64,000 bases of DNA from Mycoplasmopsis columboralis (GTDB lineage Bacteria; Bacillota_I; Bacilli_A; Mycoplasmatales; Metamycoplasmataceae): positions 620,001-684,000 of the forward strand of contig NZ_LR215039.1 of assembly GCF_900660675.1 (NCBI RefSeq). Direction: 5' to 3'. The notes under the pieces are model-generated. The model had not been told where the DNA came from and searched no databases. It worked only from the letters and a program-made list of their open reading frames with translations. Positions 23,506 to 34,711 of the stretch are shown piece after piece; the stretch's first letter is position 1; each line of letters opens with the position of its first letter. Both the position numbers and the translations under genes were made by a program.

Positions 23506-24096
23506 TTATTCTCCTTCAACTTCTGATGAGTTTTCATCTTTAACTAATTCAACATTAATTGATTGTCCTTTACTGTCAACTAATTGTTGAGCAGCAGCGT
23601 CTAATGATTCTTGTTTTGCTTTTGCAAGAGCATCAGCTTTAGCAAGTGCTTTAGCCTCAGCTTTAGCTTTAGCAACATCATCTCAACCTTCGATTAAAAC
23701 ACCCATTTGTCTTGCTGTTCCAGCAACAATAGCCATAGCAGCTTCAATATCATCAGTATTTAAATCAGGTAATTTGTATTCAGCAATAGCTCTTAAATCT
23801 TCTAATTTAATTGTTGCAACAATTTGTGATTTTGATTTTGATGATCCAGATTGAATTTTTGCAGCTTGCTTAATTTTGTATGAAGCAGGAGCTGTAAAAA
23901 GTTTAAATTCGAATGATTTGTCTTTGTAAACTGTAATTAATACAGGAACTGGTTCGTCTCCTCTATCTCTTGTAGCATCGTTAAATGCTTTGGTAAATTC
24001 TGGCATATTAACACCAACTCCAGCAAGTGCTGGACCTGGCTTAGCTTTCCCGGCAGGGAATTCTAATTTAGCTTTTCTTTGAATTTCTTTTGCCAT
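23506..24096 (-). CDS. rplK: 50S ribosomal protein L11 with C-terminal extension
   Basis: 196 residues against about 141 in most bacteria. The N-terminal domain has the conserved KLEFPAGKAKPGPALAG sequence (factor-binding, proline-rich) and the C-terminal RNA-binding domain ends near AGTARQMGVLIEGW. The remaining ~58 residues are an Ala/Lys/Asp/Glu-rich tail (AKAKAEAKALAKADALAKAK...) that should be helical. L11 sits at the GTPase-associated centre of the 50S subunit. The frame crosses a TGA (Trp) just before the tail, and AGGAT precedes the ATG. Confidence 0.95.
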
Positions 24097-24120
24097 TGTT
24101 AGTATCCTTTCGATATTGTG

Positions 24121-24173
24121 GTCTAGCGATAATGATTATCTCCCACTAGTTAGAGGCAATAAGGTTTTATTGC
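24121..24173 (-). promoter_or_regulatory. rplKA mRNA leader with candidate L1-binding structure
   Basis: On the minus strand the leader begins with a hairpin (GCAATAA/TTATTGC). It then has CTAG-TGGGA-GATAA-TCA-TTATC-G-CTAG: two stems separated by an asymmetric internal loop containing GTGGGAGAT. This resembles the GUGGGAG segment of the L1-stalk helix in 23S rRNA, and L1 is known to repress the L11-L1 operon in several bacteria. The structure is seen; autoregulation here is inference. Confidence 0.5.
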
Positions 24174-24179
24174 TTTTCA

Positions 24180-24208
24180 ATTATAAAGCAAAAGTGAAAA
24201 AATGTAAA
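24180..24208 (-). promoter_or_regulatory. Promoter of the rplK-rplA operon
   Basis: On the minus strand TTTACA (24203-24208) and TATAAT (24180-24185) are separated by exactly 17 nt. The expected start lies near 24173, at the foot of the leader hairpin. I see nothing else between 24209 and the P80 promoter at 24380. Confidence 0.75.
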
Positions 24209-24379
24209 TAAAAGTAAATATTTAATATTTACATTTAAAAGTATTGAATCAAAATATTAATATTAAGCATAATATCTTTACCAAAATACACATTTTTCAG
24301 TACTATTTGTCAGAGATTCAATAAAATTTTTATTTTTAAATCATTATCTATCTTGGAGGAACCGAAAAAGTTGTTTTTT

Positions 24380-24388
24380 TGCTATAAT
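24380..24388 (+). promoter_or_regulatory. Extended -10 promoter of the P80-P60-hinT operon
   Basis: TGCTATAAT is a TGn extended -10, 39 nt before the ATG at 24428. AGGAG is placed just before the start codon. Confidence 0.6.
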
Positions 24389-24427
24389 TTACATAAAAAT
24401 ATTTTATTTAATACCTCTAGGAGAAAT

Positions 24428-26551
24428 ATGGCTAAAAGACAAAAATCGTTTTTTGAAAGATTGTCAGAATTAAACTCAAAACATGAGCAAAAACCTGAGC
24501 AACCTAAAGCTAAAAAACGTAAAAAAGCAATGATTGCTGTTTTAACTATTTTAGGTGCTGTTGTAGTAACTTCAATTACCATTCCTTTGGCGGTTAGTGT
24601 TAACAAAGTGACTTATACTGATGCTCTTCCGTCAGAAACTGTTTTATTTAAGTACTCAGATAACAACGGAAAAACACAAGACTTAACATTAGGAGAAACT
24701 TTAAATTTAATTAAAGGAGCTCAAGATAAAACCGATGAAAAAATAGAACAACTTTACAAACATGTTGTTCAGTTTTGATATGAAAAAGAAGTAAAAGCTT
24801 CAAAAGAGTATCAAAGAATTTGAAACTCATCTCGTTATGCTGGTGAAGCTGAGAGAAACGATATTGCTCTTAAAGAATATTCTGAAATTAATAAAGACAA
24901 TAAAAACAGACTTGAAGATCTTAAAAATCAATTAATTAGAATTTATGGTTTTGAAAACTGAAAAAAACAATATGATTCTGAACTTAACAAAGAAGAGTAT
25001 GGAAAATCTTCAACTGAAGAAGAAGCTCTTGAATATTTAAATTTCAAGCAAATTGAAACAGAAGCTTTAAGACACTATCAAATTAATCTAGAAAAAAATC
25101 TTTCTTTAAGAGAAATTAATCGTGTTGCAACCAAAGATATTTATCAAATTGATGACAAAGGAAATGTAGTAGCAAACAACGGAACACCAGTTGTTTTAAT
25201 TAAAAAAGGTGAAAAAATCTTTAATTACTACATTGAGCAAAATGCTAACAATCTTCAAAACGCCAATTACGCTATTTCTTCAACAGATAACACAAAAGCC
25301 GTTGCTATTACAACAAAATCATTTATTAACAATCTAAAAAGCGTTTCTCAATTTGTAAACAAATACTATCAATCAAGTAAATTGATTTTGCCAACAGTTT
25401 ATAAACTACCCGGAAAAATCAATGCTAACTTATCATTACCTTGAAGTTTTGAAGAAAAAGACAAATCAGTTTTAATTAATTTAGCCAAATTCACTTTATT
25501 TAATAATAATGACAATTCTTTTGAGATTAAATCAAACTTAGATATTTTAAAATCTTTCAAACACTCAAAAGATTATTACATTCCATCTGCTGGGGAAACA
25601 TTAGAAAACTTGAACAAAAAACGTGCTGAAGACGAAAGTTTAATTGATGTTTTAACTTTAAATACAGCTGATTCAAGTGTACAAGGAATAACAACATTAG
25701 CTTCGCAAATCCAAAGCAATACTGCAATGGGTCTGGCATTAACTGATAAAAATCTTCCGAAGCTTAAATTAGATGATTTGTTTGATTTTGCCTTTAGTAC
25801 AGAAGTAAAAGAACAAATTAAAACTCAACTTGATGAAATTAAAAAGCTTACCAATAAAAATGATGCTATTAATAAGCTAGATGCATTAAACCGTTATATT
25901 GATTCAGTATTTGCAAGTTTATCTACAAGTGAATTCGAGCAAATGATTCAAACTCAATTCAATAAACATATTAATATTAAAGTTAATAATCAAGAACTTG
26001 CTTCATATGCATATAATCTAAGTGATGTAAATGGCGCTATTTTAGTTGTTTCTTCTGAAGGGACATACTTGTTAAAAACTCAAGAGATTAATTCAATTGA
26101 TGAACTTTATACATATTTACAAAATGATTTAAAATCAATTGCTAATGGTAACTCTTCATTCTTTAAACTTGATAGTGCTTTAAATGTGGTTTATAGTAAA
26201 AATGATATTATAGCCGACACATTAAATAATGATGAGTTCAAAGAATATCTATTTAAACAAACTAATAAATTTAGTGATGATAATACCAAATACACTCAAG
26301 CAGATTTAGATGCTCTTCAAGTTGATAATCAATCTGTAATTCAAGCTAATAAAGCAAAAAGTGGAACTGATTTAATCTCAAACTTATCTAAATGACTTGA
26401 AGGTCAATTAAGTGGCACAAGTTATAACTTCAAAGTTGAAAACGGAATTGCTAAAAGAGTTCTTTCTTGAAGTCCTCTTCAACTAGCAAATGAAAGTGCC
26501 CTAGATGAATTAACTAAACTAGTAGAAACAATTACCAAAGGAGGTAAATAA
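24428..26551 (+). CDS. HinT-interacting membrane complex protein P80
   Basis: 707 residues. A basic, Lys-rich cytoplasmic N-terminus of ~34 residues precedes one membrane helix (MIAVLTILGAVVVTSITIPL). The rest is a large, mostly helical outer domain. No lipobox is present. Together with the next lipoprotein and a HIT protein this reproduces the P80-P60-HinT gene order described for Mycoplasma hominis, where P80 and P60 form a surface-exposed membrane complex that interacts with HinT. The role is not settled. The stop TAA shares its last base with the P60 ATG. Assignment rests mainly on context and topology. Confidence 0.8.
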
Positions 26552-27780
26552 TGAAATTAATCAAAAAATTAAAATTTATTTTACCTTCTAGTGCAATTTT
26601 ATCTACTGCTGCGATTGCAATTTCTTGCGGTAGAGTCGAAAACACCGAACAAAGAAATAAACAAGAAAACTTATTGAGCAATGGAGATTTAAGCAAAGTT
26701 GTTGAAGGGTTCTGATTAAAAGCAACTTTAGCTAATTTGTATTCTGTATCTGGTAGTTTGTTAGAGGATGAAACTTTTGTAAATGATGCTTATAATGCCT
26801 ACAAAACTAAATTAAGCACTGATCAATTAGAAAAACCCTTCACTTTATATGAACAATTAACTAATTGAAAAAATCAAGCTTTATTTTCACAGCAACAACT
26901 TAATGTATTAAACGATTCTCAAAGCGATCTTTTTGCAGCTAATGCGTTACCAAATCAAGAACAATTTAAAGTGTTGTATGCTCAAGATAAAACACAAGTA
27001 GCTTTTGAAGTTAATAAATTATTATTGGTAAAAAAATATTTTGAAATTTCAAGCGAAAGCGATCTACAAACCGTTAACAAAAAGAATTATGATGATAATA
27101 AAGACAGATATCAACTTGATCAATTTAATTTAATTGATTATGTTCTAAACACAAAAATTGCTCAAGTTTGAAATTATAATTCTAATACTGCCAATGATAT
27201 TTTCTCAAATGTAAGCAGAACCATTTTAACAACTAATGATTATAATGACTTACTTAAAAACAAAACCGAGTCTTCAAAAGTCGCTACAAAAGAATTGTTA
27301 TTTAATTCAAATGATTATGAAGCAACCTTAGGTGGATATAAAGGGTTAAGTTCATCATTAAATGACTATTCACTTAATAATTCAGCTGCATACTTACTTG
27401 AACAAAACAATTTTGCAAATCTATCAGGATTTTATGATTGAACCAACAGAAAACTAGTTGGTGTAAAAGAAAATGGAACTTTAAATGAAAGCATTAAAGT
27501 AACTAATGATAATAAAACTATCAAAGTAAGTTACTTAAATTTGGTTGCTCCTATTGTTAAGGAAGTAAGTAAAGACGACAAAACAACCAAAATTTTAAGT
27601 TTTGATAATACTCCTTACTTTAGTAAATTAGACACATTAAAAGTTTCATTAGCTATTTTTGGAGCTGATTCTTTATATAAAAACGCCCAAAAAGCTTTTA
27701 TTGCTTTAGGACACAAAATCAGTTTGGAAAACGACATTATTAAATCTAAATTAGAAGGACTTGATTTTGTCAAAAAATAA
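26551..27780 (+). CDS. HinT-interacting membrane complex lipoprotein P60
   Basis: 409 residues. The signal peptide ends in a lipobox (TAAIAISCG), so Cys is the probable lipidated N-terminus after cleavage. The mature part is polar and helical, without membrane segments. It overlaps P80 by one base (TAATG) and runs into the start of hinT, so all three are translationally coupled. By gene order it corresponds to P60 of the M. hominis P60/P80 complex. Confidence 0.82.
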
Positions 27781-28123
27781 AAGTATTTTTTCTAAAATTG
27801 TTGATCGTGAAATTCCAGCTACTATTTTGTATGAAGATGATGTAGTAATTGCTTTCTTAGATGCATTTCCTTATTCTGAAGGACATTTCTTAGTTGTTCC
27901 TAAAGACGAGAAAGAAAATATGCTTGAAAGTGATGAAAAAACCTTTTTACACGCAATGAAAGTTGCTCGGGAACTAGCTCAAAAGTTAGTGGTGGATAAA
28001 GGAATTGAAAGCTTTAAATTATTAGTTAATACAGGAGCGAATGCAGGCCAAACTGTTTTTCACACTCACATTCATATCATTCCTTTTAAAGAAAAAATGA
28101 AATCTAATTCAGAAGTCATTTAA
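27767..28123 (+). CDS. hinT: HIT-family protein HinT
   Basis: 118 residues with the histidine triad HTHIHIIP near the C-terminus and the N-terminal pattern SIFSKIVDREIPATILYEDD of Hint enzymes. Hint proteins hydrolyse adenosine phosphoramidates and aminoacyl adenylates. There is no ATG; TTG at 27767 is 7 nt after GAAGGA and gives the expected MSKNKSIFSK start, whereas TTG at 27761 is too close to the ribosome-binding site. The start lies within the last codons of P60. Confidence 0.93.
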   Translation: MSKNKSIFSKIVDREIPATILYEDDVVIAFLDAFPYSEGHFLVVPKDEKENMLESDEKTFLHAMKVARELAQKLVVDKGIESFKLLVNTGANAGQTVFHTHIHIIPFKEKMKSNSEVI

Positions 28124-28125
28124 TG

Positions 28126-28134
28126 TGCTATAAT
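28126..28134 (+). promoter_or_regulatory. Extended -10 promoter of the rimP-nusA-infB operon
   Basis: TGCTATAAT (TGn plus TATAAT) lies just after the hinT stop. The transcript would start near 28141, about 20 nt before the leader hairpin. Confidence 0.65.
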
Positions 28135-28159
28135 AAAAGTATCTTCAAATCAATCTGAG

Positions 28160-28192
28160 GAGTTGCCTAGTGCAACTCTTTAATATTTTTTA
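28160..28192 (+). terminator. Leader terminator/attenuator before rimP
   Basis: GAGTTGC (28160-28166) pairs with GCAACTC (28172-28178) around CTAGT, followed by TTTAATATTTTTT. It lies between a promoter and rimP, so it can act as attenuator of this operon as well as terminator for the P80-P60-hinT operon. The interrupted U tract suits a NusA-stimulated terminator. Confidence 0.7.
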
Positions 28193-28204
28193 AGGAGAAA
28201 AAAG

Positions 28205-28636
28205 ATGGATTATTCAAAAATACTCAAAGATAAGTTTCCTGAAATGGTACTTAGCGTCGCTATAACTAATCAAGATTTTGGAAAAACGCTATCAGTTGAA
28301 CTAGATACTGAAGATTTGGAAGAAGTTATTAAATATACCAAGCTTATTGACCAATATCTTGAAGAAGAAAACATATATCCACAAGATATGGCGTTAGAAG
28401 TTTTATCTAGAGGTGAAGAAATTACTTTAGATTTAAATAATTTAGAAAAATATTTAAACAAAATGGTTAAACTTCACTTTGTGAAAGCAGTTGAAAAAGA
28501 ACAAAGTATGATTGCTGAACTTTTAGAAGTTTCAGACAATCAAATATTGGTTTTATGAAATCAAAAAGGAAGAATGAGAAAAATCAATATCGAAAAATCT
28601 AATATATTAAATGGAGAAATTTACATTAAATTTTAA
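28205..28636 (+). CDS. rimP: Ribosome maturation factor RimP
   Basis: 143 residues. RimP binds the pre-30S particle and helps late 16S maturation. The sequence is divergent: a ferredoxin-like N-terminal half leading to MALEVLSRGEEITLD (cf. the family's LEVSSPG...) and a small beta C-terminal domain (ILVLWNQKGRMRKINIEK). The first place in the rimP-nusA-ylxR-infB order, conserved across bacteria, supports the call. AAGGAG precedes the ATG. Confidence 0.85.
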
Positions 28637-28645
28637 GGAGTTAAA

Positions 28646-30286
28646 ATGGGAAAAAAAGTTGCTGTTGAATTAAATGCGAACCAAAAATGATTTATTATCG
28701 CTAAAGGTTATTCAGAAAAACATCAAATTTCGCTTGAAGAAACATTAGGAATTTTTTCTTTTGAAACTACAAAAGCAGTTAATAAAGATATTGACCCTGA
28801 AGCTAATATTGTGTTTTCGCTTGATTTAACAAATGAAGAAGTATTAATTCACAATCTAAATGGTGAAGTTGTGGAAGATGATTTTGAATTTGAAGATTCT
28901 GAAGAATCAAGTGATATTCAAAGATTAAGTTTCATTCCTTTATCAGAAGCTAAAAAAGTTAATCCAAAAGTTCAAGAAGGAGAAAGTTTTTCAATTTTAA
29001 TTGATTTTGAAATGATTCCTGAAAAGACAAAAGTCGCAATTAAAAACGGATTCTTCCAAAATTTCAAAATTACAGAAAAACAAAAAATTTATGAACGTTA
29101 CTTACCTTTAGTTGGAACAAAAATTAAAGCCGAAGTTCTTTCAAGAAATTCAAATGGTTCATATAACTTAAAATTTGAAGATGGTGTTACTGCTTTTTTA
29201 CCGGCTTCAAAAGTTAATAAAAAACTTGATATGAATTTAGGTTCATACTTAGATGTGTATTTAGAGTCAGTTAATCCAGAAAACAGATTGAGTATTTGTG
29301 AGGTAACAACAGATTCTCCACAACAAGTCAGAGATATTGTTACATCAGAAATTCCTGAAATTGAAGAGGGATTACTTGAAATTGTTAAAATCGAACGTAT
29401 GCCTGGTGTTAGAACTAAAATTGCACTTAAAGCAATTGACAAAGGAGATGGTTTCGATCCTTTTGGAAGTGTTTTTGGAGAAGGTGCAAAAAGAATTTTG
29501 GCCATCTCTGAAAGACTTAACGGTGAAAAAATCGAGGTTATTAAATACTCAGATTCGCCTGTTGAATATGTAAGAAACGCTCTTTCTCCTGCTAAAGTTG
29601 TAGATGTTGTAGAAGATAAACGTGGTTTTATTGCTATTGTTGATAAAGAAGAAATGAAAAATGCAATTGGTAAATTAGGAGCTAATATTGATTTAGCAAT
29701 GAAAATTACTAATTCAAAAATTAAAATTCTAACCGTTGAAGAAGCAGTTGAAAAAGACATTGAATTCAACAAAGTTAGAGCTTATGAAAAACCAATGTTT
29801 GGTAAAAAACCAAAACATTCAACACGTGATTCAAGAAGAAACGAATACTTTAAAGGTATTGAAATCGACATGAGCGAATTCTCACAAGATGTTGCTCAAT
29901 TTAACGAAATTCAAAAATCACCTTCATTAGATGAACAAGTGAATGAAGTTAAAAAATCAGCACCAAGACCAAAAAGAATTGATGGTTCAGAGCTTGATGA
30001 TTTATTTAGTGAGGAAGCGCTTCAATTTGATCTTGATAACGACACAGATTATGACTTTATTGATCAAATAGACTTTAATGATTTTGACGATGAAGAAGAT
30101 GATGATTTTGATGTAGACGAAAATGAAAACACCGAAGCAGAAAAACCAGTTGTGAAAGCTTACAAAAACGCAAAAGTTGAACTCAAAGACTTTAAAGTTG
30201 ATACTGATTTAGCTAATTATGGACTTGATTTAGATCTTAATTTAGATCTTAGTGGTTTCGAAGATGATTGAGACAAGAAAAAATAA
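28646..30286 (+). CDS. nusA: Transcription termination/antitermination factor NusA
   Basis: 546 residues. The polymerase-binding N-terminal domain comes first. It is followed by an S1 domain (about 155-215: GTKIKAEVLSRNSNGSYNLK) and two KH domains (conserved LNGEKIEVIKYSDSP, ALSPAKVV and AIGKLGANIDLA). A long acidic C-terminal tail of ~150 residues is rich in Asp/Glu, in place of the AR repeats of E. coli. The gene starts 9 nt after rimP and its end overlaps ylxR by 23 nt. A single TGA Trp codon lies five codons before the stop. Confidence 0.96.
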
Positions 30287-30569
30287 TAACTACACTCGTA
30301 AGTGTATAATCACAAACCAAATTTTAGACATTAATAAATTAACACGTTTTTCGCTGTTAAAAGAAACTCAAAAAGTTCGTTTAGATTTAAACAAAAATTT
30401 AAAAGGACGTGGAGCATATTTTGAATTTACTTGAGAAAATTGAGAAAAAGTCAAAAAAACTAAATCATTAAATCGAGCGTTTCGTTTTAATGTTTCACCT
30501 GATGATTATTTAGAAATAGAAAAACAACTGTTGGAGGTAATAAATGAGCAAGAAAAACAACAGAATTAG
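30264..30569 (+). CDS. YlxR-family RNA-binding protein (RnpM/DUF448)
   Basis: 101 residues: TRKCIITNQILDINKLTRF, then KGRGAYFEFTWENWEKVKK and the terminal helix. The pattern matches the YlxR fold. In Bacillus the YlxR protein has been linked to RNase P and gene regulation. It overlaps nusA at its start and infB at its end (26 nt), as expected for this operon. Two Trp are coded by TGA. Confidence 0.88.
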
Positions 30570-32346
30570 TAACGTTAATGACGTTAAAGAACAATTAATA
30601 ACAACCAAGACAGAATTAAAAAATGGTGTTTTCATTTTTACAGGAAGAATGTCAATTGCTGATTTTGCAGCAAAAGTAAACAAAAATGCAAATGACATAA
30701 TTAAAAAATTTTTCATGGAAGGAAAGGCAAGAACTTTAAATTACATTTTAGAAGAAGAAGAAATTGCCGAACTTTGTGTTGAATATGGTTTTGATTTTAG
30801 TAAAGAAACTAATGTTGATGCAACAAACTTTTTAGACGAAGTGAATTTTGTAGACAACGAAAAAGATTTAGTTCGTAGAGCACCAATTATCACAGTAATG
30901 GGACACGTTGATCACGGTAAAACCACATTAATTGACAAAATTAGAAATTCTAATATCGTCGGCACTGAAAGTAGTGGTATTACTCAGCATACCGGTGCTT
31001 ATCAAATTGAACATAAAGGAAATAAGATTACCTTTATTGATACTCCTGGACATGAAGCTTTTACAAACATGCGTGCACGTGGAGCTAAAGTTACTGATAT
31101 TGTTATTTTAGTGGTAGCAGCTGATGATGGAGTGATGCCACAAACAAAAGAAGCCATCAGTCATGCTAAAGCAGCTAATGTCCCAATTATCGTGTTTGTA
31201 AATAAAATGGATAAACCTAATAAAGATTTAGATCGTCTAAAAGGAGAATTGGCCGAAAACGAAGTAGTGGTTGAAGAATACGGTGGAGATGTTCAAATTG
31301 TATATGGTTCAGCTCTTAAAGGAGAAGGACTTGATGATTTATTTGATCAAATTATGCTATTAACTGAATTACTCGATTTAAAAGCTAACCCTAAACGTTA
31401 TCCAATTGGAACTGTTATTGAATCTAGAGTTGATAAAGGAGTCGGAGCTGTTTCAACAATTATTGTTGAAAATGGAACTCTATACAAAGGTGATTTCATT
31501 GTTGCTGGTTCAAAATACGGTAGAGTTAGAATGCTTCTAGATTCACAAAAAAATCCAACTGATAAAGTCGAACCAGGAGCCCCAGCGATTGTATCAGGAC
31601 TTAACTATGCACCTGATGCTGGAGATAAATTTATTGGTTTAAATGATGAAAAATTTGCTAAAAAATTGGCCGACCAAAAAGCAACACATGACAAATTGAC
31701 TGCTTTAAGTTCTAGAGCAAACCAAGAATCTGTAGATGGTAAAAAAGTTATTAATGTTATTGTTAAATCAGACGTTCACGGAACCAGTGAAGCTATAAAA
31801 GGGCAGATAAATAACTTAGAAAATGAAGAAGCTATTATTAGAGTTATTTCTGCAGGTGCCGGAAATGTTAATGGAAGTGACTTGCTTTTAGCTAAAGCTT
31901 CAAACGCAACAATTTTTGTTTTCAATATGAAACCAGCACAACCTATTAAACAATCAGCGGCAAATCAAGAAATTTCGCTAATTAGCCATGATGTTATTTA
32001 TAAAATTGTTGAAGATTGTCAATCTCTTTTAGACGGAGAAAAATCTCCTGTATATGAAGAACGTAAAACAGGAGAAGCTCATGTTATTAAAACATTCTTT
32101 TACTCAAAAGTCGGTACTATTGCAGGATGTATGCAAGACACAGGTGTTGTAAAAGCTGGAGCTAAAGTTAAAGTATATCGTAAAGCTAAGTTAGTTTACG
32201 AAGGAGTTTTAGAATCTCTTCGTAGAGAACTAAATGACGCAAAAGAAGTGGTTAAAGGAAAAGATTTCGGTTGCCACATTAAAAACTATAACGACATTGA
32301 AATTGATGATGTTTTAGAGTTTTACGAAGATGTAAGAGTTAATTAA
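30544..32346 (+). CDS. infB: Translation initiation factor IF-2
   Basis: 600 residues. IF-2 is the GTPase that places initiator tRNA on the 30S subunit and drives subunit joining. The G domain is complete: G1 [11 protein letters not shown]2 [10 protein letters not shown]3 DTPGHEAF, G4 NKMDKP, G5 GSALKGEG. Domains II, III and the C-terminal tRNA-binding domain follow. The N-terminal extension before the G domain is only ~115 residues, typical of reduced genomes. GGAGG precedes the ATG inside ylxR. Confidence 0.98.
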   Translation: MSKKNNRISNVNDVKEQLITTKTELKNGVFIFTGRMSIADFAAKVNKNANDIIKKFFMEGKARTLNYILEEEEIAELCVEYGFDFSKETNVDATNFLDEVNFVDNEKDLVRRAPIITVMGHVDHGKTTLIDKIRNSNIVGTESSGITQHTGAYQIEHKGNKITFIDTPGHEAFTNMRARGAKVTDIVILVVAADDGVMPQTKEAISHAKAANVPIIVFVNKMDKPNKDLDRLKGELAENEVVVEEYGGDVQIVYGSALKGEGLDDLFDQIMLLTELLDLKANPKRYPIGTVIESRVDKGVGAVSTIIVENGTLYKGDFIVAGSKYGRVRMLLDSQKNPTDKVEPGAPAIVSGLNYAPDAGDKFIGLNDEKFAKKLADQKATHDKLTALSSRANQESVDGKKVINVIVKSDVHGTSEAIKGQINNLENEEAIIRVISAGAGNVNGSDLLLAKASNATIFVFNMKPAQPIKQSAANQEISLISHDVIYKIVEDCQSLLDGEKSPVYEERKTGEAHVIKTFFYSKVGTIAGCMQDTGVVKAGAKVKVYRKAKLVYEGVLESLRRELNDAKEVVKGKDFGCHIKNYNDIEIDDVLEFYEDVRVN

Positions 32347-32360
32347 TTTGAAGGTTCAAA

Positions 32361-32870
32361 ATGAATATTAAAAACTTAATCAAAGACGTAAAAGATTTTC
32401 CAAAACCAGGAATTATCTTTAAAGATATTTCTCCTCTTTTGGCTGATGGGGAAGCATTGCATTGAACAATTAATGAAATTGCTAAACATTGCAATGATGC
32501 TGATATTATTGTAGGTCCAGATGCGAGAGGTTTCTTGTTTGGGACTCCAACAGCAGCTGTTTTAAAAAAACCTTTTATAATGGTGAGAAAACCACATAAA
32601 TTACCTGGAGAAGTAATTCAAATGAATTATGATCTTGAGTATGGTTCAAACACATTGGAATTACAAAAAGGTTATGTCAAAGAAGGACAAAAAGCAGTTA
32701 TTGTTGATGATGTTTTAGCTACCGGAGGAACAACAAAAGCAATTATTAAATTATTGCAATCTCAAGGCGCTATTGTTGAAAAAGTTATTGTATTGCTTGA
32801 ATTAACTGAATTAAATGGAAGAAAACTACTTCAAGAAGACACTGAAGTAATCTCTTTAATTAAGGTTTAA
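32361..32870 (+). CDS. apt: Adenine phosphoribosyltransferase
   Basis: 169 residues. It makes AMP from adenine and PRPP, an essential purine-salvage step in an organism without purine synthesis. Seen are the N-terminal [26 protein letters not shown], and the PRPP loop [15 protein letters not shown]. It follows infB by 14 nt. Its TAA shares one base with the next ATG. Confidence 0.97.
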
Positions 32871-33472
32871 TGAATAATTCTCATTCTAAAATAAAACCAT
32901 CCCTAAAAGAGTTGGTTTTATTTATACTAAAAATAACTTTTTTTGGTTTTGGTGGCGGGAATGCAATGTTACCTTTAATAAAAAGCGAAGCAGTCGAAAA
33001 GAAAAAATGACTTAATAATGAAGAATTTGATGAAATGGTAATTATAACAAATATGTTGCCAGGCCCTTCAACTACTCAATGCATTACTTACATAGTTCGT
33101 AAATTTTACAATTTGTTTGTAACATATCTTTTAGTATTAATTGCCATTTTACCGCATATTTTGTTTGCTTTTGGAGTATTTTTATTGCTAAATTATATTC
33201 CAAGACGTTACATTTATGTTATTGGGGCGTGTGCGTTAATGCCAGTGGTAGCAGGAGTAATTTTAATTACTTATCGATATATTAAAAGATCGCAACAAGC
33301 TTTAAAATTACCAGTGTGACTAACTGTTGCATGCATTTCAACTTGCTATTGTTTATTTGTTCCTTTTCCTTATAACTTACCGGTGTTTGTATTTGGTCTT
33401 TTATTTTTATGCACACTAATTTATTGTTTGATAACTTGAAGTGTATTAAAACGAAAAAGCAAGGATAAATAA
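32870..33472 (+). CDS. Chromate transporter-family protein, first half
   Basis: 200 residues, about five hydrophobic segments. The N-terminal motif FFGFGGGNAMLPLI, the WLNNEEF segment and LPGPSTTQ match the chromate transporter domain (PF02417). Paired short versions encoded by adjacent genes are a known arrangement and probably form a heterodimer; the substrate in mycoplasmas is not established. It overlaps both neighbours by one base. Several Trp codons are TGA. Confidence 0.85.
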
Positions 33473-34134
33473 TGACAACGATATTAATTTCGCTTGTAGC
33501 TATTGTTATTGTTTCGCTTACTGTTTTTGGTGGTGGAGCTTTGTTTATGCCGGTATTTGAATGGTTGTGAAAGTTTCTTAATAATAATTTTGGAGTTGCT
33601 ATTTCAACGGATCAAATTAATGCATTTTTTACCGCTGGAAATGCAACCCCAGGTATTTTATCGCCTAAATTCGCTGTTTTTACCGGTTATGCTTTAACTG
33701 GCAATACTTGATGAAGTTTTCTTCTTATTTTGCTTGCTTATTTAGCTTTTATGATTCCAGGAATAGCGATGTTGCTTATTTTTAGAAGAATCATTCAAAA
33801 GCACAAGAAAACTTTATTTGTGAGCAAATTCTTTACTTTTATGTATCCAGTGTTAATTGGTGTAATGCTATCGCTTGCTATTTCAATTTTTTTAAAAATT
33901 ACCTATCCATTTTTATTTTTTAACACTCAAGCAAGTGAATATTTAAAATTAGATTATTCTTCAAGTAATAATATTTATCAATTTTTTAGAGGATGAAGAT
34001 TAATATTACTATTTGTTTATAGCCCTTTAGCAATTGGTTTCTTTATTTATTTAATCATTAAAAAAGTACCAATTATCTATATGATCGTGGGGAACATCTT
34101 AGTGGGTTTAATTATTTTTGCACCTTGAATATAA
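33472..34134 (+). CDS. Chromate transporter-family protein, second half
   Basis: 220 residues with about six hydrophobic segments. The opening (TVFGGGALFMPVFEWLW) and the AGNATPGILSPKF loop mirror the partner upstream. It is the last gene of the rimP-infB operon and is followed at once by a terminator. It is likely the second subunit of a two-gene membrane carrier. Confidence 0.85.
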
Positions 34135-34135
34135 A

Positions 34136-34161
34136 ATCAGCCCTTGAGGCTGATGTTTTTT
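34136..34161 (+). terminator. Terminator of the rimP-to-chromate-transporter operon
   Basis: ATCAGCC (34136-34142) pairs perfectly with GGCTGAT (34148-34154) around CTTGA, followed by GTTTTTT. It sits between convergent genes. Confidence 0.92.
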
Positions 34162-34711
34162 AAACTTTTAAAATTTCATCTTCTTTTTCTTTGGTTAATT
34201 GATTTACTTTGTCAATTTGTTTGTCTACAAAGGTTTGAACTTGATCTAAATAATTTTTTTGCATATCTTCAGAAAGTTCTTCATCAGCTTTAATTTGTTT
34301 ATTTACATCTTGACGAGCATTTCTGATACCCACTTTAGCTTGTTCAGTATGTTTAGCTAGACTTTTGATAATTTCTTTTTTTCTTTGTGTGGTTAACACA
34401 GGGAAGTTTAATCTAACTTGATGCCCTTCATCAATTGGAGTAACTCCTAAGTTAGCGTTCATTAATGCTTTATTAACTTCTTTTACAGAAGTAATATCAT
34501 AAGGTTTGATTAATAATTGTTGTGGTTCAGGAACACTAATGTTTGCTAATTCTTCCAATGAAGTTGGTGTACCATAGTATTCAACTTTAATCCCTTTTAC
34601 AATTTGAGGGTTAGCTCTCCCGGTTGAAATTTTAGACATTTCAAAACGATAATGATTAATTGCCTTTTCGCATTTTTCTTCTAATTCTAATAAATATAGA
34701 CCTATTTCCAT
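34160..34711 (-). CDS. frr: Ribosome recycling factor
   Basis: 183 residues, normal length. RRF with EF-G splits post-termination ribosomes. Characteristic stretches: STGRANPQIVKGIKVEYYGT, QLLIKPYD, and the C-terminal helices. The ATG overlaps the pyrH stop by one base; pyrH-frr is a common bacterial order. Confidence 0.97.
   Translation of the reverse strand: MEIGLYLLELEEKCEKAINHYRFEMSKISTGRANPQIVKGIKVEYYGTPTSLEELANISVPEPQQLLIKPYDITSVKEVNKALMNANLGVTPIDEGHQVRLNFPVLTTQRKKEIIKSLAKHTEQAKVGIRNARQDVNKQIKADEELSEDMQKNYLDQVQTFVDKQIDKVNQLTKEKEDEILKV

Noticed and set aside
29098-29772. A 224-codon minus-strand reading frame opposite nusA
   Set aside because: It is antisense to a conserved gene, has no ribosome-binding site and low-complexity content.
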